From positions 1-35,601 of the forward strand of contig CAYTAJ010000018.1 of the NCBI GenBank assembly GCA_964435725.1: a DNA stretch of 35,601 nucleotides, read 5' to 3'. Each line of letters opens with the position of its first letter. Positions within the stretch are counted from its first letter, which is position 1. This DNA comes from Litorimonas sp964435725 (GTDB taxonomy: Bacteria > Pseudomonadota > Alphaproteobacteria > Caulobacterales > Maricaulaceae). The notes under the pieces were generated by a model, which did no database searches, was not told where the DNA came from, and saw only the letters and a program-made list of their open reading frames with translations. Shown in pieces: positions 25,042 through 34,800 of this stretch. A program made the translations under genes and the position numbers.

Positions 25042-26108
25042 TGAACTCGCCTTGGATTAGCATTTGCGTCAGTTTCATCAAGAGGTCTTATATCCGGCCT
25101 AAAACTCTCACGCCCCCAGCCGCGATAGACAAGGCGTGGGGGTGTGGCGTCCAGATCTACAAAATGAAAACTACGTGATCGCTGTGCTTGACGATAAGAC
25201 AGTTCTAATTCAACCCAAAGACTTTCCGGTTTTGTTAGAATTGTTGCGTCGTGAAAGAGCGAGAGGTCGAAATCATCCCCGGCGCTGTCCTGCCAATCTA
25301 GATAAGCCGCACTTTGTTCAATTTCATCAAACCCACCATAGCCTTGAGGTGGTCTTTCGTCGATGAGGCGCAGAGCAAAACTCAGGTTTTCACTCCCACC
25401 CATAAAGCCTGCTAATAGCGGCGCATGCCAAGGGTCTGCCAGATTGATATTAAATTTATTGGCAGCATAGGGTTCTCCCATACACACCCAAGGGCGTAGA
25501 GCCTCAAACAATTCCGGTGTCATGCCTTCCAGAGCGCGAAGCTCCATAACAGAGGCCAGATGAGTATTGGGGGGTAAGATTTGTGGTGTGCGTCGCAGAT
25601 AAGCCCCGTCTTCAGCCCCACCCGGCCGGGTCTGCGTGTCGGCATCTACCCAATCCAACAGCCGAGATTTTACGATCTCAATCTCTCTTGGAGGTAAGCC
25701 GAGGGCCTCTAAAGTGTCGGTAAATTGTTTAGAGGTTAGAGAATTGTTTGGTACTTGTCCTTGGGCATCTGTGAGGCTACCTAAATTAAAACAATGTGAT
25801 CCATCGCGGATATTTAATTGCATGACACCGCCATCAATTGGCAGGATAAGCGGACTAATGGAACTGACAATCTGGTTCATCGCCGCATCATCCAAATCCT
25901 TTAAATTAGCAGCGATGACTTCCGCGACATAATCCTCTGCTCCGCGTACATACCAATCCGCTTGGGCATAATCAGAAATATTGGCCGTGCGTTTTAAGGC
26001 CAGACGAATATCATCCATCAGCGCCACGGCTAAGGCGGCCATAATGGCCATAACTAAAAGCGTTGTCAGCAGGACGGCGCCGCGTTCATTTTGGCGTGTC
26101 TTTCTCAT
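25038..26108 (-). CDS. gspK: Type II secretion minor pseudopilin GspK
   Basis: GspK is the large minor pseudopilin that caps the pseudopilus tip with GspI and GspJ. The prepilin leader ends at G10 (MRKTRQNERG) followed by AVLLTTLLVMAIMAALAVAL. The residue five places after the cleavage site is not glutamate, as is normal for GspK. The large globular domain contains the family's helical insert (NSLTSKQFTDTLEALGLP, SRLLDWVDADTQ). Length, 356 residues, is in the expected range. It overlaps gspJ and gspL by four bases each. Processing needs a prepilin peptidase (GspO), which is not in the window. Confidence 0.93.
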   Translation of the reverse strand: MRKTRQNERGAVLLTTLLVMAIMAALAVALMDDIRLALKRTANISDYAQADWYVRGAEDYVAEVIAANLKDLDDAAMNQIVSSISPLILPIDGGVMQLNIRDGSHCFNLGSLTDAQGQVPNNSLTSKQFTDTLEALGLPPREIEIVKSRLLDWVDADTQTRPGGAEDGAYLRRTPQILPPNTHLASVMELRALEGMTPELFEALRPWVCMGEPYAANKFNINLADPWHAPLLAGFMGGSENLSFALRLIDERPPQGYGGFDEIEQSAAYLDWQDSAGDDFDLSLFHDATILTKPESLWVELELSYRQAQRSRSFHFVDLDATPPRLVYRGWGRESFRPDIRPLDETDANANPRRVQ

Positions 26109-26713
26109 CCGCGAAGCTCGAAAATATGCTGCGTTGTGCCTTGTTTCTCATCAACAATTGTGAACCTGGCAACGCCGCCTAAAGCCTCTCTTCGGTCCGG
26201 TTCGATCGCTATGCGAGTTATGGGAACCAAATCAGTGGCTAAGAATTCCAAGCGGACAGAAGAAAGCTCATCCAATAGAATTAATTCGCGAGGCTCAGAA
26301 GCGACATTCGGATTCGCTGTGGGCCAGCTTTGTCGGACAAGGGCCTTGTCTCGAAAATGATATTCTATGCGTTCGGCATCACCGCGCGGTTCCAGACCGC
26401 CGGGATTTTCCCGTCCCAAACGCGTAAAACTAATGAGGGCTTCACCATCTGTCGTCAGCACATAAGGCTCAAAACTGCCGAGAATGTCGCGTCGTTTGCG
26501 CAAGGATAAGCGTTCAAAGTCAGCGCGCATAATGGCGCGGGCAGACTGAATTTGTGTGAGTTCTTCCATGCCTTGATTGACGCGGTCACGCATATCCAAG
26601 CTACTCCCCATGGCGGCCATTGTCCCGACAGAAATGAGAGAGAAGATAAAGAGACTAACGAGCATCTCTATCAGGGTAAAACCAGCCTCGTTGTTCTTGC
26701 CTTGGTTTTTCAT
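26105..26713 (-). CDS. gspJ: Type II secretion minor pseudopilin GspJ
   Basis: This 202-residue minor pseudopilin has leader MKNQGKNNEAG and cleavage between G11 and F12, followed by FTLIEMLVSLFIFSLISVGT with the conserved Glu at position +5. The rest (VRLEFLATD... IEPDRREALGGVARFTIVDE) matches the GspJ fold. It forms the tip complex with GspI and GspK. Four-base overlaps on both sides show tight operon packing. Confidence 0.93.
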   Translation of the reverse strand: MKNQGKNNEAGFTLIEMLVSLFIFSLISVGTMAAMGSSLDMRDRVNQGMEELTQIQSARAIMRADFERLSLRKRRDILGSFEPYVLTTDGEALISFTRLGRENPGGLEPRGDAERIEYHFRDKALVRQSWPTANPNVASEPRELILLDELSSVRLEFLATDLVPITRIAIEPDRREALGGVARFTIVDEKQGTTQHIFELRG

Positions 26714-27096
26714 TGTGATGTACCTGCGGCAAAAGCGCGTCTCTCGACTAAGACTTGTTCCGACCCTTGGGCCGAAACGCGCACGACAAGTTCGAAGAAG
26801 TCCGGGATTTCTGTTTCAACTCTGATGACAGAAAACTCAAACACACGACCGCCAGCTTCAGATTCTCCGGTTAGGGCGCGCGCAAAAGGATTATCTTTTT
26901 GGAGGCGGGCCAAGGCTAATTGGTTGTCGGCAACGATAGAAGCATAAGTGCGTTGTTCGATTTGACTGAAGGTGGAGACCTTTTGTGTACCCGCTTGGGT
27001 GAGCCCCAAAATGGCAACTGAAAAAATAACAAGGCTGACTAAGACTTCCACAAGGGTGAAGCCTGAGTCACGTTTGGAGCGAAGAGACGTCCTCAT
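26710..27096 (-). CDS. gspI: Type II secretion minor pseudopilin GspI
   Basis: This 128-residue minor pseudopilin has leader MRTSLRSKRDSG with cleavage after G12, then FTLVEVLVSLVIFSVAILGL with Glu at +5. The short C-terminal domain contains a QRTYASIVADNQLALARL segment typical of GspI. It initiates pseudopilus assembly with GspJ and GspK. The ATG overlaps the gspH stop by four bases. Confidence 0.93.
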   Translation of the reverse strand: MRTSLRSKRDSGFTLVEVLVSLVIFSVAILGLTQAGTQKVSTFSQIEQRTYASIVADNQLALARLQKDNPFARALTGESEAGGRVFEFSVIRVETEIPDFFELVVRVSAQGSEQVLVERRAFAAGTSQ

Positions 27097-27620
27097 CGTG
27101 TTTTGACCAAAGCAACCTTGCCATCACCTTCGGATGTAAGATCGTAATTATATTGGCTTCCCGAAAGTGTTAGCGTGAAAGGCGTGTTAATTGAGGTCGG
27201 TTCAAATAAAATGAGCGGTGTTACCTCTTCGGTCAGTTTGAGTTTTGTTTCCTCACGGGTCAAGCTTGGGCGGAAATCATCAACCCACTCACCGCTGGTT
27301 AGGGGGGTAAACTGCGAGCCGTCATATCGAAACAAACTATAATTTGTTTCAGATAATCCAAAGGCGCGTATTTCGCCGCTAATGAGGGCTTGTTGAGAGA
27401 GTGCATTTAATTCCCGAACAAGCTGTTCTGCTTGTTTCTCAGACTCTGTTTTTGATGGCGGCATGTTAAATACAACGAGGCTGGAAAGCAGCCCGATAAT
27501 CACCAATACACTCAAAATTTCGACGAGTGTAAAACCGGCGTCTGAATGTTGTCTGTGAGACAGATTACTGTTCCCAATTCGTAATGTCAGCGGCTGTGCC
27601 TTCCCCGCCCGGTTCACCAT
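27093..27620 (-). CDS. gspH: Type II secretion minor pseudopilin GspH
   Basis: The prepilin motif HSDAGFTLVEILSVLVIIGL, with the +5 Glu, followed by the KQAEQLVRELNALSQQALIS helix and a beta-rich C-terminus, identifies GspH. The start is not obvious. The ATG at 27620 gives a leader of about 28 residues and overlaps gspG by 56 bases. A CTG at 27563, four bases after the gspG stop and preceded by GGGA, would give a normal ten-residue leader (xSHRQHSDAG). The frame is also open to 27683, well inside gspG. I list the ATG form. Either way it follows gspG directly and overlaps gspI by four bases. Confidence 0.88.
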   Translation of the reverse strand: MVNRAGKAQPLTLRIGNSNLSHRQHSDAGFTLVEILSVLVIIGLLSSLVVFNMPPSKTESEKQAEQLVRELNALSQQALISGEIRAFGLSETNYSLFRYDGSQFTPLTSGEWVDDFRPSLTREETKLKLTEEVTPLILFEPTSINTPFTLTLSGSQYNYDLTSEGDGKVALVKTR

Positions 27621-28029
27621 CAGACCCATAAGAAAACACATCAACAACGCCGTATTCGCCAGGGAAACGGTAATTATAATCATTACCCCAAGGATCTTTC
27701 TCGAGGACTTTTATATAACCGTCCGGGCGATATCGGGCTTCATCTGCCCCGGCAGGTAAAGTGCGAAGAGCTTCAAGACCTGCTGCTTGTTCCGGATAGG
27801 TGAACATATCCAAGCGATATTGCTCAAGAGCCAATTCGATTTGTTTGATATCGGCTTTGGCCTTTTGGACGAGCGCTTTATCTTGTACGGGCAGGACGTT
27901 GATGACGACGAATGTCGTCAAAAGGCCAATGATAACCAAAGTGACCATGACCTCAACCAAGGTGAATCCGGCCTCGTCATTTTTTTGTCGAGGCGTTTCT
28001 ATTTCATTGTTTTGCGTTTCGTCTGACAT
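27565..28029 (-). CDS. gspG: Type II secretion major pseudopilin GspG
   Basis: GspG is the main subunit of the pseudopilus. The leader runs to G21, with cleavage before F22, then FTLVEVMVTLVIIGLLTTFV with E26 at +5. The C-terminal half has the family pattern: LEQYRLDMFTYPEQAAGLEAL, KDPWGNDYNYR and DVFSYGSDGEPGGEGTAADI, which includes the calcium-binding loop. Length (154 residues) is typical. It starts ten bases after the gspF stop. Confidence 0.97.
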   Translation of the reverse strand: MSDETQNNEIETPRQKNDEAGFTLVEVMVTLVIIGLLTTFVVINVLPVQDKALVQKAKADIKQIELALEQYRLDMFTYPEQAAGLEALRTLPAGADEARYRPDGYIKVLEKDPWGNDYNYRFPGEYGVVDVFSYGSDGEPGGEGTAADITNWEQ

Positions 28030-28039
28030 AGCGTCCTCT

Positions 28040-29260
28040 TTAAAAAGCGACCGTATTTAATTGTAATATCGGTAAGAAAATAGCAGCAATTATAAGCAAG
28101 ACAACGCCTGCTAACATTATAATAATGACAGGCTCTAAGAGCGTCAAAAACACAGATGTTTTCGCCTCGAACTCGCTTTCAAGATAATCTGCGCTGCGGC
28201 CAAACATTTCACCCGTATCACCACTCGCTTCACCGCCCGCCACCATCTGTGTAACGAGGGGCGGAAAAACACCTGTTTTCGCCAGAGCCTGACTCATAGG
28301 GGCGCCTTCGCGCACGCGAGTCGCCGCCCCTATAATGGCGTCGCGCATGACGACATTATTCAAAGTGTGTCGCGACGTTTCCAGCGCGGCCAAGGCTGGC
28401 GTGCTGGCACTTATAAGACCGGACATCGTGCGGGCAAAGCGAGCCGCATTGAGGTCTCTTATGATATTTCCAAAGAGTGGAATTTTTAATTTCATTCCAT
28501 CCCAAACGAAACGCGGTCCCGCTTGTCGCAAGAGAAGCTTGAGGCAAATATAAAGCACGATGAGCCCGCCTAAGACCCAAATCCCGTATTTTTGAAAGGC
28601 TTCCGAAAAAGCAATCGTAAATTGGGTCAGTGGCGGTAGAGTTTCCCCAAAACTATCAAATTGCGCGACAACCTTTGGCACCACAAAGACCATCAAAATG
28701 CCAATCACCAAAAGGGCGACAATGCTCAATACGATAGGATAAACGGTTGCGCCTAAAATTTTGCGGCGAATGGCTTGCGCGGCTTCCAAGTCATCTGCGA
28801 GGCGTTCAAGAACAGGCGCAAGTTTCCCGGAAGTTTCGCCGGAGGCCACCATAGCGACATAAAGATCATCAAAGGCTTGCGGTTGACTGCGTAGGGCATC
28901 TGAGAGTTTCAAGCCCTCCATGACTTGCGACCGAATAGAGAGCAGGATTTCGCGCATGGGTGATTTTTCAAATTGGAGCGCGATAACGCGCAAAGCGTCC
29001 TCAACCGGCGTGGCAGCACTAATAAGGATAGCGAGCTGCCGTGTGGCCCGTGTCAGGTCTTTTAACTTTACGCGCCCTGAAAAAATTTTCTGAGACGTGT
29101 CTGCGGTTTTGGCTGCCTTTTTACGGCTACGGTTTAAATCGATGGGGGTCAGGGCACGAGAGCGCAGCATGTCCCGTGCCTCTCTTGAGGATCGTGCCAT
29201 GACGGTGCCGCGCTGGCGCGATCCTTTGGCATCGATAGCGGCGTAATCAAAAGCTTCCAT
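28040..29260 (-). CDS. gspF: Type II secretion inner-membrane platform protein GspF
   Basis: GspF is the polytopic platform protein between the ATPase and the pseudopilus. This 406-residue protein shows the two related T2SSF domains (about residues 70-195 and 270-395), a membrane helix near 172-192, a second near 222-242 and a third at the C-terminus (about 375-398). The first domain contains TRQLAILISAATPVEDALRV and the second ARFARTMSGLISASTPALAALE. A cytoplasmic N-terminal domain (FDYAAIDAKGSRQRGTVMAR) precedes them. It starts two bases after the gspE stop. Confidence 0.97.
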   Translation of the reverse strand: MEAFDYAAIDAKGSRQRGTVMARSSREARDMLRSRALTPIDLNRSRKKAAKTADTSQKIFSGRVKLKDLTRATRQLAILISAATPVEDALRVIALQFEKSPMREILLSIRSQVMEGLKLSDALRSQPQAFDDLYVAMVASGETSGKLAPVLERLADDLEAAQAIRRKILGATVYPIVLSIVALLVIGILMVFVVPKVVAQFDSFGETLPPLTQFTIAFSEAFQKYGIWVLGGLIVLYICLKLLLRQAGPRFVWDGMKLKIPLFGNIIRDLNAARFARTMSGLISASTPALAALETSRHTLNNVVMRDAIIGAATRVREGAPMSQALAKTGVFPPLVTQMVAGGEASGDTGEMFGRSADYLESEFEAKTSVFLTLLEPVIIIMLAGVVLLIIAAIFLPILQLNTVAF

Positions 29261-29262
29261 AA

Positions 29263-30768
29263 TTAAATAGCTTCAGCCGTTTTGGCTTTACAAACGCGCA
29301 AGACTTCTTCGGGTGTTGTTAATCCAGCGACGACAGCACTCGCCCCACTTTGTAGAAGTGTCTGGCGATTTTGAAAGGCGTGGGCCGTCATATCCGCTTC
29401 CGGTGCACTGTCATGAATCATAGCGCGGAGGGTGTCATCCATTGTCACCATTTCATAAAGCCCAAGACGCCCGCGATAGCCAATATCTTGACAGTCTGAA
29501 CAGCCTTTGGCTCGATAAAATGTTGTAGGTTTTTGCGGTAATCCGAGTTCAGAAAGTTCTGTTGTACTGGCCTGATACGGTGTTTTGCAAGAGGGACAAA
29601 GTTCTCGCACAAGCCGCTGAGCGACCAGAGCCGTGACGGTACTGGCCAAGAGAAAGGGTTCAACGCCCATATCGCGCAGACGCGCTATGGCGGCGATAGC
29701 CGAATTTGTATGGACGGTGGAGAGCACTAAATGCCCAGTCAAAGAAGCTTGCACGGCAATTTCCGCTGTTTCAGGGTCACGGATTTCACCAACCATAACC
29801 ACATCAGGGTCTTGGCGAAGAATAGCGCGCAGACCCGCCGCGAAACTCATGCCGACTTGAGAATTCACTTGCGTCTGTCCAATTCCATCGAGCGCATATT
29901 CAACCGGATCTTCGACGGTTAATATATTGCGAGAGCCGTCATTTAATTCTGACAGCGCGCCATAAAGCGTCGTTGTTTTACCGGAGCCCGTTGGTCCTGT
30001 GACGAGAATAATACCATTGGGTCGGGCCAAGGCTGTGCTGAAAGCTGAGAGCATAGCCTCATCCATGCCGAGTTCCGTCAGAGCCAAGCGTGAGCTGTCT
30101 TTTTCCAATATCCGCATAACGAGGCGTTCGCCATGACGGGAGGGCAGAGTAGACACACGCACATCAATCGCGCGTTGACCAAGGTTGAGCGAGAAACGTC
30201 CATCTTGCGGGATACGTTTTTGCGCGATGTCGAGCTGCGCCATGACCTTCACACGGCTGACCAAGACGGGGGCCAAGCGTGACGGCAGGCTCAAGCGTTC
30301 CTGCAAAGTGCCATCAATGCGAAAGCGCACAGAGAGGCGTTGTTCATAAGGTTCGATATGAATATCAGACGCACGCGCCCGAATGGCTTCTTGAAGGATA
30401 CCATTAATCAAGCGAATAACAGGGGCATCATCAGAATTATCCAAGAGATCAGATGTTTTTGGCAAGCCATCGGCAAGCGCAGACAAATCTTCGCCCTCAA
30501 TGGCGTCTTCTGAGGCGCTGGACAGATCATTTTGCGCGTAGGCTTTGGAGAGTGCGGCTTCGAAGACTGAAGGGCTGACTTCTTTTTTTGTGAGTGCGTG
30601 ACCCACCGCCCGTCGGGCTTCTAATAACGCTTGGAGGCTGGCTTGCGGGCGGTGCAACAGTGTGGGTGCGCCCGTCTCATCTTCGACCACCAACACGCCT
30701 TGCGTGCGGGCAAAGCTGTAATTCAACTTTGTTAAATCGGCTGTTTCTGGCGCATTTTCGATTTCCAT
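29263..30768 (-). CDS. gspE: Type II secretion ATPase GspE
   Basis: GspE powers pseudopilus assembly from the cytoplasmic face. The 501-residue protein has an N-terminal domain that binds GspL (about 1-100), a linking domain with ASDIHIEPYE, Walker A GPTGSGKTT at about 258-266, the Asp box (VEDPVEYALDG), Walker B DVVMVGEIRD near 322-331 and the His box (GHLVLSTVHTN). The zinc-binding domain retains all four cysteines, C391/C394 and C423/C426. It is the first gene of the operon; gspC and gspD, usually upstream, are replaced by a divergent ABC gene. No clear Shine-Dalgarno sequence precedes the ATG. Confidence 0.97.
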   Translation of the reverse strand: MEIENAPETADLTKLNYSFARTQGVLVVEDETGAPTLLHRPQASLQALLEARRAVGHALTKKEVSPSVFEAALSKAYAQNDLSSASEDAIEGEDLSALADGLPKTSDLLDNSDDAPVIRLINGILQEAIRARASDIHIEPYEQRLSVRFRIDGTLQERLSLPSRLAPVLVSRVKVMAQLDIAQKRIPQDGRFSLNLGQRAIDVRVSTLPSRHGERLVMRILEKDSSRLALTELGMDEAMLSAFSTALARPNGIILVTGPTGSGKTTTLYGALSELNDGSRNILTVEDPVEYALDGIGQTQVNSQVGMSFAAGLRAILRQDPDVVMVGEIRDPETAEIAVQASLTGHLVLSTVHTNSAIAAIARLRDMGVEPFLLASTVTALVAQRLVRELCPSCKTPYQASTTELSELGLPQKPTTFYRAKGCSDCQDIGYRGRLGLYEMVTMDDTLRAMIHDSAPEADMTAHAFQNRQTLLQSGASAVVAGLTTPEEVLRVCKAKTAEAI

Positions 30769-30867
30769 AAGGGAGTTATAGAACGGTCTGAATTGAAAAG
30801 CGATTTAAGATTTTGTGACTTTTCAGGTGATAAATTGCCATCATATTACTGCGACATATTTATCGTT

Positions 30868-30895
30868 TATCGAAAATAATCGTTGTTTTTCGATA
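30868..30895. promoter_or_regulatory. Perfect inverted repeat in the gspE / ABC divergent promoter region
   Basis: TATCGAAAA (30868-30876) and TTTTCGATA (30887-30895) form a perfect 9-bp inverted repeat with a 10-base spacer, so the half-site centres are 19 bp apart, about two helical turns. A further TATCG occurs at 30861-30865. It lies 49 bases before the ABC ATPase start and 100 bases before gspE. The geometry suits a dimeric repressor; which one is unknown. Confidence 0.45.
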
Positions 30896-30943
30896 TGAAA
30901 TACTCTATCTCGGTCCAGATTTAGCAAGACTGGGGAATGGTAT

Positions 30944-31843
30944 ATGCTCTCAATCAACGGAATTCATAAGCGTTTTGGGGCGGTTCACGCCCTTAATAAT
31001 GTCAGCCTTGATCTTAAACCGGGGCTTTTTGGTCTTTTGGGGCCTAACGGGGCCGGTAAATCGACCTTGATGAGAACGCTTGCGACACTCCAAACGCCGG
31101 ATGAAGGGACAATTACTTATAACGGTAAGGACATTACAAAAGACCCGGATGTTATCCGTGCAACGCTGGGCTATTTGCCGCAGGATTTTGGCGTCTATCC
31201 GCGTATGAGCGCGCTTAAGCTTTTAGATCATATTGCTGTTCTCAAAGGCATTTCGAACAAAGCGGAGCGCAAAGAGCAGGTCGAGTCGCTCTTGAAAATG
31301 GTCAATTTATGGACGCATAAGACGGCGTCTGTGGCCACCTACTCTGGGGGTATGCGTCAGCGTTTCGGCGTCGCTCAAGCGCTACTTGGCGACCCTAGTC
31401 TTATTATCGTGGATGAACCTACAGCGGGACTTGACCCGTTAGAGCGTCAACGCTTCTTGGATATTTTGTCGCGAGCTGGGGATGATAAAATCATTATCCT
31501 CTCCACCCATATTATCGAAGATGTCAGAGACCTCTGCACGGATATGGGTGTCATGGGCGATGGACGATTAATTGTGCGCGGTGCCCCGGAAGATCTGATT
31601 GATCAGATTCAAAACCAGGTTTGGACAAAAAGTTTTGAAAGCGACGATGACGTTGACCGCGTCAAAACAGAAACGCAAGTCTTGTCGACCCGCCGCCTGC
31701 GCGGTGCAACTGTCGTGTCGGCCCTCTCATCAAATGCGCCCGGCGCAGGATGGGAATCGCGAGATGTTCTTCTTGAGGATGCCTATTTTGCGTATTTGAA
31801 TGGATTTATGTCTGAGGGACAACGCGTGGCGGAATTCGCATAG
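30944..31843 (+). CDS. ABC transporter ATP-binding protein
   Basis: This 299-residue ABC ATPase has Walker A GPNGAGKST (33-41), Q-loop Q80, signature YSGGMRQR near 133-140, Walker B LIIVDEPTAGLDP with E158, and switch H189. A C-terminal extension of about 75 residues follows the nucleotide-binding domain. It belongs to the class that pairs with ABC-2-type permeases. GGGGAA six bases upstream is a good ribosome binding site. The next gene, nine bases downstream, encodes the permease fused to a peptidase, so the two form one transporter complex. The cargo is unknown. Confidence 0.95.
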   Translation: MLSINGIHKRFGAVHALNNVSLDLKPGLFGLLGPNGAGKSTLMRTLATLQTPDEGTITYNGKDITKDPDVIRATLGYLPQDFGVYPRMSALKLLDHIAVLKGISNKAERKEQVESLLKMVNLWTHKTASVATYSGGMRQRFGVAQALLGDPSLIIVDEPTAGLDPLERQRFLDILSRAGDDKIIILSTHIIEDVRDLCTDMGVMGDGRLIVRGAPEDLIDQIQNQVWTKSFESDDDVDRVKTETQVLSTRRLRGATVVSALSSNAPGAGWESRDVLLEDAYFAYLNGFMSEGQRVAEFA

Positions 31844-31852
31844 GAGAAAATT

Positions 31853-34800
31853 ATGTTAAGTAAGCTTCTCAAATTTGAACTCTCCCTGCATATACGGGGC
31901 GTCGGGTTTTGGATTGCTCTCATCGTCATGTTGGCGGTGGGAATTTTGTTTTCGTCACATGAAGATTTCGCTATTGGTGTTGCCGGGGGTGAACGCGTAA
32001 AAGTTAATGGCGCTATTCCAATCGCGATTACGATTTCTGCATTCAGTCTCTTATCTATATTTTTCTCAGCCGTATATGCCGTAACGGGTGTGCTGCGAGA
32101 TGATACGTTTAAATCTGTCGAAGTCATTCATTCCACGCCAGTGAAAACGCGAGACATGATTATTTCGCGTATGCTTGGCGTTTGGTTGGCGACAGTTATC
32201 AGCCTGACTGGATTGGTTGTTGGGACGATGGTCGGGCAATTCATGCCTTGGGCCGATCAAGAGACTTTTAAGTCTTTTAATCTCTTGCATTATATCCAAC
32301 CGTTCTTTCTCTTTGTTATTATCAACGCCTTTCTAGTGGCAGGGATTTATACAGCCATCGCCGTAACGACACGCAATAAAGCTATCGTTTATGTCAGTGC
32401 TGTGGGCTTATTGGTGGCTTATCTGGTCGCAGGCGTTGTCGCCGGCGAAAACCCCGATGAATGGATTGCAGCCCTTGTCGATCCGTTCGGAACGACGTCT
32501 CTGGCTGTTGAAACAAGATATTGGCCAGCAGCTGAGCAAAACGATGTCATGGCACCTATAACAGGTTGGGTTGGATTAAACCGTCTTGTGTTTGGCTTAA
32601 TCGGAATTGGCTTGTTTGGGCTTGCCTTTTTATTCTCAATACGTGGCATTCATATGCGTTCCGGTAAACGCACTTTAGAAGAGGCGCCAAGTGAGATTCC
32701 AAAACGTGTTGAGCCTGTCGCGCCACTTTTGAATGCAGGGTTCACGCTTAAGGCTTTCTGGACACGTTTGAAGTTTGAGTATCTCACGACAGTGCGGAGC
32801 ACCGCTTTCATTATATTGGTAGGAATTGCCTTTGCTCTGTTCGGTATCGTTTTGCTCGTAACCATGTTCATGGGCGCGAGTACAACGCTGCCGACATCAC
32901 GGTTCATGACCCAAGTGGCTTTGAACTCTCTTGCCCTTCCGATGATTATCATCATGGTTTTCTTTGGGGCTGATATGATGTGGCGAGACCGAACGGCGAA
33001 CCTCCATGGTATTCTGGACGCAACGCCTGTGCGGGATGTCTCGCTCTTATTCGCCAAATGGGGCGCTTTGGCTCTATTGCTTTTAACGCTTGTTTTAGGA
33101 CTCTTGTTTGCAGGCATGATTGCACAACTTGCTTTTGGATGGGGCTTAGTGCCTGTCGTACCAATGACCTTCTTAGCGATTGGGATTGTAAGCTTCTTTA
33201 TGGGTTTCTTCTTCCAAGGCATGCTAGTGATGTTCATTCAGAATTTCATGCCAGGCCGTATCATCGGAATGCTTGTGAGTGCGGGTGTGCTCGTGGGATT
33301 AATCTTTCTAATTGGCCAGCTACCCTTCTATCATCCTTTGATGAATTTTGGTTCTGTCGGGGCGGGTGCCTATTCTGAAATGGCAGGTTTCTCTGCGCCG
33401 ACAGGATTTTGGTGGGAGTTTGCGTATTGGATGGGTCTCATAATCATTCTCGGTGCGATGTCTGTTTGGGTCTGGCGTCGGGGTGATCGTGTTGGACTTA
33501 TCGACCGATTAAAAAATATCCGTAAGCGCGTCAGCCTGCCGTCATTAGGGGCAGTCGCTATCGGTTTGGGATTGTTTATCGGTTTTGGCTATGCGGGTTT
33601 GCAAAGCTATCGCGCCGAGAATTATTTGAACTCAGATCAGCAAGAAGCCCGTCAGGTTGAGTTTGAAAAACTCGTCGCTGATATTTGGCAAGACCCGGAA
33701 CCACGGATCACGAAAGTCAGCGTTGATGCAGACTTCTACCCAGATCAGGAAACAGCGGAATTTCGCGGCAGTTACATCATTGATAACCCGCACGATACCG
33801 CCATTTCTCGGACGACTGTCTTCTCTGGTGTTGGGCCAACAAATATCACGCAACTTAATATCGAAGGCGGGGCTATTGTTGAGGGTGAAGACCTCGCCGA
33901 TGAATTAAAGTCCAAGCACAATATATTACAAATAGAGTTTAATCCGCCGTTGCAATCGGGCGAAACTCGCAGTGTCGACTTCGTGACACGATTTGCTGAA
34001 TCAACTTTGACAGAATCGTCTGACATCGTTCAAAATGGGACCTTTGTGAACAACACAGATGCCCTTTTGGTTTTCGGTAATTTGGACGCCGGATTTATCG
34101 GTAATCCGGATACGCGTCGCAAATATGACCTCGGAGACCGCGTCGAATGGCCAGAGCGGGATGATATGGCGGCGCGTCGTTATCATCTTTTAACCGCCTT
34201 TGCGGGTTATGCAGATTATGTCGATTTTGATGCGCGGGTGTGCACGATCGAGAGTCAGATTCCAGTCGCTCCAGGTAAGTTCCGCGGCGAAACAATTGAA
34301 GACGGTCGTCGCTGTCGCGAATATCGTTCCATTAATCCGATTTTGAATTTCTTCTCTTTCCTGACTGCGGAGTATGAGTTGCGGACGGATGTCTGGGAAA
34401 ACCCCAATGGCGAAGATGTGGCCTTGGAAATTTATTTCCATCCTGAACATGACTTCAATATCGACATTATGTTTGCCGCGATGAAGACATCCATGGATAC
34501 GTTCACGGACAACTTTAGCCCGTATCAATATGCGCAATTGCGGATTATGGAATTTCCATTTGCGAGCTTTGCGCAAGCTTTTGCGGGCACTGTGCCGTTC
34601 TCTGAAAATATCGGTTTTGTCCAAGATCCGGGTGATGCAGAAGACCCACAAAATGTGGATTTCGCCAGCTATGTGACCATGCATGAAATTGGTCACCAAT
34701 GGTTCGCGCATCAATTGATTGGGGCCTATGCGAAAGGGTCTAACCTTCTTTCTGAAGGTTTGACTGAAAATGCGACGATGCTGGCTTATGAACGCCATTA

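Noticed and set aside
32650..33237. 195-codon minus-strand open frame inside the permease
   Set aside because: Antisense to transmembrane segments of the ABC permease; very basic and without domain features.
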